Assembly: GCA_020630895.1 (NCBI GenBank)
Contig: JAHDII010000198.1
Location: forward strand, 1-6,292
Direction: 5' to 3'
Length of the DNA: 6,292 bases
Origin: Saprospiraceae bacterium
GTDB lineage: Bacteria; Bacteroidota; Bacteroidia; Chitinophagales; Saprospiraceae
Positions 1 to 5,263 of the stretch are shown here, piece after piece. Each line of letters opens with the position of its first letter. The stretch's first letter is position 1. The notes below the pieces were generated by a model. It ran no database searches. It was not told the origin of the DNA and saw nothing but the letters and a program-made list of their open reading frames with translations. The translations under genes and the position numbers were made by a program.

Positions 1-850
1 TATCTCTTAGATAATCGAAACCAAATTCATTATTAGTACCATAAGTAATATCACAATTATATGCTTTTTTTCTACCATCAGAATGAGGGCGATAATGATC
101 GATACAATCAATGGTCAGGAATAAAAATTCCATAATAGGTCCTATCCATTCAGAATCACGACGAGCGAGATAATCATTTACCGTTACTACATGAACTCCT
201 TCTCCAGCTAAGCCATTTAAATATGCAGGAAGGGTAGCAACAAGAGTTTTTCCTTCACCTGTTTGCATTTCCGCGATTTTACCATCATGTAAAACCATTC
301 CACCAATTAATTGGACATCATAATGAACCATATTCCAAGTAATTTCTCCCCCTGCAGCAGTCCATGAATTTTTCCATACTGCTTTATCTCCTTCAATAGA
401 AATGTAATCTTTTTTAGCAATAGAAGCGAGTTCTTTATCATGTTCTGTTGCTGTAGTAGTTAGAGTTGTATTTTCCATAAAACGTCTTGCTGTTTCTTTA
501 ACAACAGCAAAAGCTTCAGGTCGAATTTCTTTTAAGATTTCTTCAAGATGTTGATCTTTTTCTTTAATTTTTGCATCAACCTCATCGTACAAATCTTCTT
601 TAAGATTAAAATCGGTTTCTTCAGCAGCTTCTTTTTTTATATTTTCAATATCTTCATTGCTCTCTGCTAAACGATTTTTAATTCTTTCTCTAAATTCATG
701 AGTTTTATTTCTTAATTCATCATTAGATAAAGATTGAAGTTTTTCAAATTCTTCATTAATTAGATCAACATACGGGTCGTATTCTTTAATATCACGATCA
801 TATTTGGTTCCAAATATTTTTCCTACAACTTTAGAAAAACCTTTAAGCAT
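1..850 (-). CDS. secA: Preprotein translocase ATPase SecA, N-terminal part (cut by window edge)
   Basis: SecA is the cytosolic ATPase that pushes unfolded preproteins through the SecYEG channel. The 283 codons visible begin MLKGFSKVVGKIFG and end in the conserved YGTNNEFGFDYLRD of nucleotide-binding domain 1, so the frame is open at base 1 and the rest lies outside the window. The Walker A motif MQTGEGKT is at residues 195-202 and HVVTVNDYLARRD follows at 220-232. Compared from memory with E. coli SecA, where Walker A lies near residue 105, there are about 90 extra residues in two blocks: a charged helical stretch at about 62-108 before RPEAFAVV, and a block at about 125-175 before HYDVQLIGGM. 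Such insertions are usual in Bacteroidota SecA. The start follows an A-rich leader without a Shine-Dalgarno. The gene is divergent from the TlpA-like gene. Identity is near certain. Confidence 0.97.
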   Translation of the reverse strand, partial: MLKGFSKVVGKIFGTKYDRDIKEYDPYVDLINEEFEKLQSLSNDELRNKTHEFRERIKNRLAESNEDIENIKKEAAEETDFNLKEDLYDEVDAKIKEKDQHLEEILKEIRPEAFAVVKETARRFMENTTLTTTATEHDKELASIAKKDYISIEGDKAVWKNSWTAAGGEITWNMVHYDVQLIGGMVLHDGKIAEMQTGEGKTLVATLPAYLNGLAGEGVHVVTVNDYLARRDSEWIGPIMEFLFLTIDCIDHYRPHSDGRKKAYNCDITYGTNNEFGFDYLRD

Positions 851-870
851 ATTTATTTTTTTATGATGAA

Positions 871-887
871 CAGGTATTGAATACCTG
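871..887. promoter_or_regulatory. Perfect 17-base palindrome in the secA leader
   Basis: Two 8-base arms, CAGGTATT and AATACCTG, flank a single G. The centre lies about 30 bases upstream of the secA start codon, between the start and the best candidate promoter box, so it would fall in the 5' leader. It could be an operator for a dimeric regulator or a short leader hairpin; a hairpin would lose its central bases to the loop, leaving about 6-7 pairs. I know of no established SecA regulator in Bacteroidota with this site, so the role is inference. The symmetry itself is directly visible. Confidence 0.4.
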
Positions 888-919
888 AGTTTTATTTAAT
901 AATATATAGAAATCAAGTC

Positions 920-927
920 CAAAAATA
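920..927 (-). promoter_or_regulatory. Candidate -7 box for secA
   Basis: On the minus strand these bases read TATTTTTG, an exact match to the Bacteroidota -7 consensus TAnnTTTG, about 70 bases upstream of the secA start. The expected -33 TTTG at 19-21 bases further upstream is poor; only a TGTTTTT lies there. In such AT-rich DNA a lone -7 match can occur by chance, so this is a weak call. Confidence 0.25.
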
Positions 928-1122
928 GTAGATTCAATCCATAAAAACATGAGATCAACCAATGTTTGGAAAATTTTAATAGGTCATTTATCATACCAAC
1001 AGCAAAAAAGAGATTTTGATGCGTCAAAGTGGCATAATTTTAAAAAAAAATTAGAAATTATGTCGTATAAAACGTTAATTTCAATAATTGTCGTTAAAAA
1101 TCAGTTAAAAGAAAATTGAATG

Positions 1123-1154
1123 TTTGTAGTCAATTTATGATAATGCTTATATTG
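1123..1154 (+). promoter_or_regulatory. Candidate Bacteroidota promoter for the TlpA-like gene
   Basis: TTTG at 1123-1126 fits the -33 element. About 20 bases downstream, TTATATTG ending at 1154 is an imperfect match to the -7 consensus TAnnTTTG. Transcription would start near 1160, giving a leader of about 45 bases. The spacing is right, but the -7 box has two mismatches, or one if read as a 7-base box, so the call is tentative. Confidence 0.35.
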
Positions 1155-1205
1155 AAGTCTCAATTATAATTTTTAATCTAATTATTTATTAAAGTCAATT
1201 TTAAT

Positions 1206-1781
1206 ATGAAATTCATACCAACAATTACTGCTTTTATTTTTACACTTTCATTGGCATGTACAGTATCTGCTCAAAAAACAGTTCCTTCTATTAATATCAA
1301 AACTTTAGAAGGAAAAACGGTAAATATTCAAGATTATACCAGTCAAGGAAAAATTACGGTTTTAAGTTTTTGGGCAACTTGGTGTTCTCCTTGTAAAAAA
1401 GAATTAAATACAATTGCTGATATGTATTCAGATTGGCAAGAAAAATATGATATGCAATTGATTGCTATTACAATTGATAATTCTCGTGCTTTGAGAAAAG
1501 TAAAACCTATGGTGGATAATTTTGGTTGGGATTATGTTGTATTAAGCGATGAAAAAGAAGAATTAAAAAAGGCATTAAATTTTCAGACAGTGCCTCAAAC
1601 TTTTTTAATTGATCAAGAAGGAAATATTGTTTATGCACATTCTGGTTATACTCCTGGAGATGAATATGAACTAGAAGAAAAAATTAAAGCATTAGCTGCT
1701 CCTACAACAACAGAAGAAGTGGAAAAACCTAAAAAGGAAAAGAAGAAAAAGAAATCTAAAAAAGAAAAGAAGGAAAAATAA
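1206..1781 (+). CDS. Exported TlpA/ResA-like thioredoxin-fold protein with a Lys/Glu-rich tail
   Basis: This is probably a periplasmic or envelope thiol-disulfide oxidoreductase that reduces or rearranges disulfides in exported proteins; the substrate is unknown. Residues 1-22 form a signal peptide, with likely signal peptidase I cleavage at VSA|Q (22/23). The thioredoxin fold spans about 25-163. It has the redox motif WCSPC (Cys60 and Cys63) after FWAT, the AIT-DN segment near 87-92 usual for TlpA relatives, and the cis-proline loop TVPQTF (Pro130). From about 174 to 191 the protein ends in a low-complexity tail made almost only of Lys and Glu, preceded by a Thr/Glu linker. The body has the size of a single TlpA domain; the tail is an addition. 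The gene stands alone, divergent from secA and ending at a strong terminator. Cys18 in LSLAC resembles a lipobox only poorly. The fold is certain, the partner unknown. Confidence 0.9.
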   Translation: MKFIPTITAFIFTLSLACTVSAQKTVPSINIKTLEGKTVNIQDYTSQGKITVLSFWATWCSPCKKELNTIADMYSDWQEKYDMQLIAITIDNSRALRKVKPMVDNFGWDYVVLSDEKEELKKALNFQTVPQTFLIDQEGNIVYAHSGYTPGDEYELEEKIKALAAPTTTEEVEKPKKEKKKKKSKKEKKEK

Positions 1782-1798
1782 TTTTATCTAGTTGTTAT

Positions 1799-1837
1799 AA
1801 AAAAACCGTTTTGCTTTATGAGTAAAACGGTTTTTTT
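1799..1837. terminator. Bidirectional intrinsic terminator between convergent genes
   Basis: Arms at 1799-1812 and 1824-1837 are perfect reverse complements over 14 bases, with the core AACCGTTTT and AAAACGGTT. The loop is 11 bases and can close further through a G-C and an A-U pair. A run of seven T follows the core in each direction. It begins 18 bases after the stop of the TlpA-like gene and lies 27 bases beyond the stop of the convergent L,D-transpeptidase-like gene, so it can serve both. Confidence 0.9.
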
Positions 1838-1864
1838 ATTGATGCAATGTGCGTAATAAAATTC

Positions 1865-2650
1865 TCATAATTCTTGAATATTTGAATAATATTTTCCTTT
1901 ATGATCTATTTTAAAAGAGGGGAGTTTTTTATGATTTTCAAAATATAGGAAAAAAGGTCTTAATTCATTCCAAAATATCTTGTGTTGAGCGTGTTTTTGA
2001 TATAAGAAATGGTTCGTTGTTTTCTTCATGTCAAAAGGATAAATATGGACGGGTACTTTTTCTTGTCCTTGTAAATAAGCTAAATGAGTGAGGGTATATA
2101 ATTCTTCTATTTTTTCATCTGTTATAGGAATACAACCAATAGTTTGGCAATCTCCATGAATATAAATATCTCCACCTAAACTTTTTTGATATCCTAATAT
2201 TTTATCAGAAGCGTTGGGATAATTAATACCTAATGATAAATGAAAAGAACTTAAAGGATTGTAAATTTCTATATGATAAAATCCTTCAGGAATTTGATAA
2301 TCGCCTTGTTTTCTTTTAGGTCCTAGTGCGCCACTAGAAACACAAAAATTATATTTTTTGATAAAAGTAAATTTTGATTCATTTTTATTTTTTGCATAGA
2401 TCTCTAATTGTTGTTCATGTTTTAAAGCTCTAAGAAATATTTCCATTTCATCAATATTTATTTTTTTTGAAGCTAGTTCTTTTTTTAGAATAGGATATGT
2501 TTTTAAATACGCAATAGAATCTCGAGATAAAGAATGATCAAAATAGTTTTCTTGTAATGAATGAGTTTCTGTTGAATTTGTATTGCTAAAATTACAAGAA
2601 TAAAAAAACAGCGAAGTAATTAAAAAAATGAAAAATGTAAATCGTTTCAT
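1865..2650 (-). CDS. Lipoprotein with a YafK-type L,D-transpeptidase catalytic domain
   Basis: This is a probable cell-envelope enzyme of the YkuD fold, closest to the YafK (COG3034-type) branch. Members either crosslink peptidoglycan stem peptides through a Cys acyl-enzyme or, as E. coli YafK/DpaA does, cleave proteins from peptidoglycan. Residues 1-18 are a hydrophobic signal ending YSC, so Cys19 is a likely lipid-anchored residue. About 40-95 is a charged helical linker. The catalytic domain runs from about 98 to 207: a GALGPK and P-GFYHI segment, then IHGDCQTIGCIPIT, with His165 and the catalytic Cys173 in the HG-x5-GC pattern. Cys168 is a second Cys inside the motif. A tail of about 55 residues after the domain, with aromatic and Lys residues, is unrecognised. 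The start gives the full lipoprotein signal. The gene follows htpG but is separated from it by a strong hairpin. I see no clear promoter. Transpeptidase versus amidase activity cannot be decided here. Confidence 0.87.
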   Translation of the reverse strand: MKRFTFFIFLITSLFFYSCNFSNTNSTETHSLQENYFDHSLSRDSIAYLKTYPILKKELASKKINIDEMEIFLRALKHEQQLEIYAKNKNESKFTFIKKYNFCVSSGALGPKRKQGDYQIPEGFYHIEIYNPLSSFHLSLGINYPNASDKILGYQKSLGGDIYIHGDCQTIGCIPITDEKIEELYTLTHLAYLQGQEKVPVHIYPFDMKKTTNHFLYQKHAQHKIFWNELRPFFLYFENHKKLPSFKIDHKGKYYSNIQEL

Positions 2651-2710
2651 AAAAGTATATTTATATTATAACGACTATAAAAAGAAATGTTACATTTTTA
2701 AAATTGTTTT

Positions 2711-2757
2711 AATTAAAAAAGTCCTTTTTCAGTTTCTGAAAAAGGACTTTTTTAATT
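2711..2757 (-). terminator. Perfect 22-bp hairpin, intrinsic terminator of htpG
   Basis: Arms at 2711-2732 and 2736-2757 are exact reverse complements over 22 bases around a 3-base loop. The stem has the core GTCC paired with GGAC, and A and T runs at its base give a T-tract in either direction. It lies 18 bases past the htpG stop codon and about 60 bases upstream of the L,D-transpeptidase-like start, so it should insulate the second gene from htpG transcription. Confidence 0.9.
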
Positions 2758-2774
2758 TTGAAAGGAGGAAGGAA

Positions 2775-4637
2775 TTATTTCAAAAAGTCGATACTTTTTT
2801 TAATAAAATTAGTTAAATCTGTTCCCTTCAACATATTCTGATTTAATAAAGCTAATTGATATAAATGTTGAGCTAATTTTCCTTTTTCATCTTCATTTTC
2901 TAGCTTTAATAATTTTTCTGCTACTAGAGGATGATTAGAATTGACAACAACATTAAAACTATCAGGAAAAGCATTTCCCATTCCTTGTAATTGTTGCATT
3001 TCTTTCATTCTACGCATAAATTCGGACTTGGTAATCATTACAGGTAAAGCATTAGGCGAAAGAGCCTTTACTTCAACTTGTGCCATAGTATTAGAAATTT
3101 GTCCTTTAAATAATTCCTCTACATTTTTTTGTTCATCCTCACTTAAAACAGATTCATTTTTGACATCTTTTTGAACCAAATTATCTACAGTATCAGAATC
3201 CACACGAACAAAAGTCATATCGCCACCTTTATGTTCTATATGTTGCATAAAATGATTATCAATCATGTTATCAGTGATTAAAATATCATAACCTTCATCT
3301 TTTGCTGCTTGGATATAAGCATCATGTTCTTTAGGAGTATTGGTATAAATAGCAATCACTTTATTGTGCTTATCCGTTTGATTTTCTTTAATTTTTTCTT
3401 TGTATTCTTCTATGGTAAAATATTTTTCCTCAGTATTTTTTAATAAGGCAAACTTTTCTGCTTTTTCATTAAATTTCTCATTAGAAATCATTCCATATTT
3501 TACTAGAGGTCCTACATCATTCCATTTAGTTTCAAAATCTTCGCGTTCCTTTTTGAACATATCGTTCATTTTATCCGCTACTTTTTTAGTAATATAAGTA
3601 CTAATTTTCTTTACATTTCTATCTGATTGAAGATAAGAACGAGAAACATTTAATGGAATATCTGGAGAATCAATTACTCCATGTAAAAGCGTTAAAAATT
3701 CAGGTACAATTTCCTTAACATCATCAGTAATAAAAACTTGATTGCTATATAGTTGAATCTTATTTTTCTGAACTTCTAAGGTGTTATTTAATTTAGGAAA
3801 ATATAAAATACCTGTTAGATTAAATGGATAATCAATATTCAAATGAATCCAAAATAATGGAGGTTGAGAAAATGGATATATTTCATTATAAAAAGAAATA
3901 TAATCTTCATCTTTTAAATCACTAGGAGATTTTTTCCAAATAGGGTGGGGATTATTAATAATATTAGGAACTTCAAATTCTTCTGTTTCAGCATCCTCTG
4001 CATCACTTGTAGGAATTTGTTCTTTTTTAGTTCCAAACTGAATTTCTACAGGTAGAAACTTACAATATTTATTTAATAACTCACTAATTCTATGATCTTC
4101 TAAATATTCAGTAGCATCATCACTAATATGAAGAACGACATCTGTTCCTCTTTCTTCTTTATCGTTATTATCTAGTGTATATTCTGGATTTCCTTCACAA
4201 GTCCAAGTAACCCCTTCAGATTTTTCTTTGAAAGATTTTGTTACAAATTCTACTTTATCTGCTACCATAAAAGCAGAATAAAAACCTAATCCAAAGTGTC
4301 CAATTATACCAGATTCATCTTTATATTTTTCAAGAAAATCTTTAGCACCAGAAAAAGCAACTTGATTTAAGTATCTTTCAACTTCTTCAGATGTCATTCC
4401 GATACCTTTATCTCTTATCGTTAATGTTTTTGCTTCTTTATCAGCAATAATTTCGATAGTTAATTCTCCTAACTCTCCTTTGAATTCTCCTTTAGATGCT
4501 AATGTTTTTAACTTTGTAGTAGCATCTACAGCATTAGAAATTAATTCTCTTAAAAATATTTCTTGATCAGAATATAAAAATTGTTTGATAATCGGAAAAA
4601 TATTTTCCGTTTGAACTGAAATATGTCCTTTTTGCAT
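2775..4637 (-). CDS. htpG: Molecular chaperone HtpG (bacterial Hsp90)
   Basis: HtpG is a homodimeric cytosolic ATP-dependent chaperone that remodels late-folding clients, often with DnaK. The 620 residues match the usual length (E. coli about 624). The GHKL ATPase domain holds FLRELISNAVDA (Glu31, Asn35, Asp38), IRDKGIGMT (Asp76 to Thr82), SGAKDF (96-101) and the lid-hinge motif GHFGLGFYSAF (113-123). The middle domain begins after an acidic linker near 205-225. It contains the WIHLNIDYPFNLTGILYFP segment and the IPLNVSRSYLQ loop, whose Arg333 corresponds to the ATP-contacting arginine of Hsp90s. The C-terminal dimerisation domain follows from about 505. The start MQKGHISVQTENIFP is the conserved N-terminus, preceded by an A-rich AAGAAAAG leader. 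No truncation or missing catalytic residue is seen. A promoter with an overlapping inverted repeat lies upstream, and a hairpin terminator downstream. Confidence 0.98.
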   Translation of the reverse strand: MQKGHISVQTENIFPIIKQFLYSDQEIFLRELISNAVDATTKLKTLASKGEFKGELGELTIEIIADKEAKTLTIRDKGIGMTSEEVERYLNQVAFSGAKDFLEKYKDESGIIGHFGLGFYSAFMVADKVEFVTKSFKEKSEGVTWTCEGNPEYTLDNNDKEERGTDVVLHISDDATEYLEDHRISELLNKYCKFLPVEIQFGTKKEQIPTSDAEDAETEEFEVPNIINNPHPIWKKSPSDLKDEDYISFYNEIYPFSQPPLFWIHLNIDYPFNLTGILYFPKLNNTLEVQKNKIQLYSNQVFITDDVKEIVPEFLTLLHGVIDSPDIPLNVSRSYLQSDRNVKKISTYITKKVADKMNDMFKKEREDFETKWNDVGPLVKYGMISNEKFNEKAEKFALLKNTEEKYFTIEEYKEKIKENQTDKHNKVIAIYTNTPKEHDAYIQAAKDEGYDILITDNMIDNHFMQHIEHKGGDMTFVRVDSDTVDNLVQKDVKNESVLSEDEQKNVEELFKGQISNTMAQVEVKALSPNALPVMITKSEFMRRMKEMQQLQGMGNAFPDSFNVVVNSNHPLVAEKLLKLENEDEKGKLAQHLYQLALLNQNMLKGTDLTNFIKKSIDFLK

Positions 4638-4683
4638 GTTTTTATACTTTTCTTATTGACTAATTGATAGAATTGAATCACTG

Positions 4684-4716
4684 CAAAACTTATACCGTAG
4701 CATTATTTAAGACAAA
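4684..4716 (-). promoter_or_regulatory. Candidate htpG promoter, Bacteroidota type
   Basis: Read on the minus strand, TTTG (4716-4713) is followed after 20 bases by TAAGTTTTG (4692-4684). That is TAnnTTTG with one extra T, close to the Bacteroidota -33/-7 pattern at the expected spacing. Transcription would start near 4677, leaving a leader of about 40 bases. The -33 TTTG lies inside an inverted repeat described separately, which makes the pair more believable than either alone. Confidence 0.5.
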
Positions 4717-4735
4717 CTGTCGTTTTTATCTGACA
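4711..4735. promoter_or_regulatory. GACA/TGTC inverted-repeat cluster, possible htpG operator
   Basis: GACA-AAC-TGTC at 4711-4721 is an inverted repeat with 4-base arms, and a third half-site, GACA, at 4732-4735 forms a second inverted pair with the TGTC at 4718-4721 across 10 bases. The first repeat covers the -33 TTTG of the candidate htpG promoter, a position where a bound protein would block or recruit RNA polymerase. It does not match CIRCE (TTAGCACTC-N9-GAGTGCTAA). A stress-response role is inference from the gene it precedes. Confidence 0.4.
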
Positions 4736-4849
4736 ACTTTTCATATTAAAATATTGATTGTCACATTTATTAGTTTATAAAAAAAAAAGAAATTGAAACT
4801 TGATTTAATATTGTTTCATAAATTAGTCAATTATTAAGAAAGTTATATA

Positions 4850-5080
4850 ATGATACAGGAACAGCCCTCAAAAATAAGAGGAAAAGATATTAAGCGTTTA
4901 GTATCTAAGTTTAAATATAAAAATGGAAAAATGCATTTTGAAATTTATTTACTCTTGAGAAATACGTCTGAGTTGAAATTATTTTATCAAACTCTAGATT
5001 ATAAAATGTTTCATAATAAGATGGATGATTTGCTTGAGGTGCAAATAAAAAATAAGGAAATTTCGATGCAAGAAATATAG
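4850..5080 (+). CDS. Small basic hypothetical protein, 76 residues
   Basis: I do not recognise this protein. It reads as soluble, with no signal peptide or membrane segment. It is rich in Lys and strongly basic at the N-terminus (SKIRGKDIKRLVSKFKYKNGK), then has a short hydrophobic strand-like segment KMHFEIYLLLR near 27-37, and a mixed helical C-terminus. There is no Cys or Trp and no catalytic motif. An in-frame TAA lies four codons upstream of the ATG, so the protein cannot extend further. The leader AAGAAAG is A-rich, as for the other genes here. It is divergent from htpG and followed by two hairpins, the second terminator-like, which supports real transcription. A basic N-terminus could suit nucleic-acid binding, but nothing shows it. 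It may be a lineage-restricted gene or a remnant of a longer one; a chance frame is less likely but not excluded. Confidence 0.5.
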   Translation: MIQEQPSKIRGKDIKRLVSKFKYKNGKMHFEIYLLLRNTSELKLFYQTLDYKMFHNKMDDLLEVQIKNKEISMQEI

Positions 5081-5103
5081 AATAATATTAATAGTTAAAA
5101 GTA

Positions 5104-5130
5104 TATTATAATTCTATTAGAATTATAATA
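5104..5130. repeat. AT-only-armed 27-base palindrome after the orphan gene
   Basis: Perfect 13-base arms at 5104-5116 and 5118-5130 flank a single T. Each arm contains one G or C and otherwise only A and T, so the stem would be weak, and no T-run follows. It may be a cruciform-prone spacer, an mRNA 3'-end stabiliser or a protein site. Low-complexity AT sequence makes chance partly plausible. Confidence 0.45.
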
Positions 5131-5136
5131 AAATAT

Positions 5137-5193
5137 AGGGGCAAAAGAGTTGATTATTTAGGGGGAATATATCGATTCTTTTAGCTCCTTTTT
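5137..5193 (+). terminator. Long bulged hairpin with G-U pairs and U-tract, likely terminator of the orphan gene
   Basis: Bases 5137-5158 pair with 5166-5189 over 22 pairs. There are single-base bulges at T5170 and A5183, and the loop is TAGGGGG. The base of the stem is AGGGGC with GCTCCT, followed by T at 5190-5193. Three pairs (5151/5174, 5149/5176, 5140/5186) are G-U only in plus-strand RNA and would be A-C mismatches in minus-strand RNA, so the structure reads in the orientation of the orphan gene. An intrinsic terminator is the simplest reading; a small structured RNA 3' end is the alternative. Confidence 0.6.
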
Positions 5194-5200
5194 ACAAAAT

Positions 5201-5236
5201 AAAAACCCTTACCACTTTAAAAAGTGAATAAGGGTT
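5201..5236 (-). terminator. Intrinsic terminator of the glucosaminidase gene
   Basis: AACCCTTA (5204-5211) pairs with TAAGGGTT (5229-5236) and CACTTT (5213-5218) with AAAGTG (5221-5226), with a small internal loop and a 2-base apical gap. On the minus strand the stem is followed by a T-run (GGGTTTTTATTTTG), and it starts 27 bases after the stop codon. No T-run follows on the plus strand, so it serves the minus-strand gene. Confidence 0.85.
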
Positions 5237-5263
5237 AGATGAAAACGAATTTTAAACAATCTT

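Larger units (their letters stand above)
851..1205. other. Divergent intergenic region between secA and the TlpA-like gene
   Basis: This 355-base stretch holds the leader palindrome, one candidate promoter for each flanking gene and, in its middle, AT-rich sequence without clear function. A short inverted repeat, CATAATTT at 1033-1040 and AAATTATG at 1055-1062, surrounds a run of A. With one extra G-C pair and one G-U pair it could form a 10-bp stem on plus-strand RNA with a 14-base loop, which is weak evidence. A 56-codon open frame at 949-1119 (plus) lacks recognisable similarity or an initiation signal and is not called a gene. Confidence 0.6.

Noticed and set aside
949..1119. 56-codon plus-strand open frame in the secA upstream region, beginning MRSTNVWKILIGH
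   Set aside because: No recognisable similarity, no initiation signal, and it overlaps the region where the secA promoter is expected. A frame of this length can arise by chance in this sequence. Conservation in relatives would change the view.
1245..1262. LSLAC in the TlpA-like signal peptide as a lipobox (Cys18)
   Set aside because: The residues before the Cys are in the wrong order for a normal lipobox, and a good signal peptidase I site (VSA|Q) lies four residues later.
2761..2770. AAAGGAGGAA, a textbook Shine-Dalgarno on the plus strand
   Set aside because: No start codon follows at a useful distance, the bases lie just past the htpG stop on the other strand, and genes in this window do not use Shine-Dalgarno sites.
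2628..2816. 62-codon plus-strand open frame
   Set aside because: It runs through the start of the L,D-transpeptidase-like gene, the htpG terminator hairpin and the end of htpG, all on the other strand, and has low-complexity Phe/Lys composition.
2941..3174. 77-codon plus-strand open frame
   Set aside because: Lies wholly inside htpG on the opposite strand; it is a shadow of that gene's codons.
3400..3597. 65-codon plus-strand open frame
   Set aside because: Lies wholly inside htpG on the opposite strand; the Ser/Phe-rich translation is typical of the complement of a Lys/Glu-rich gene.
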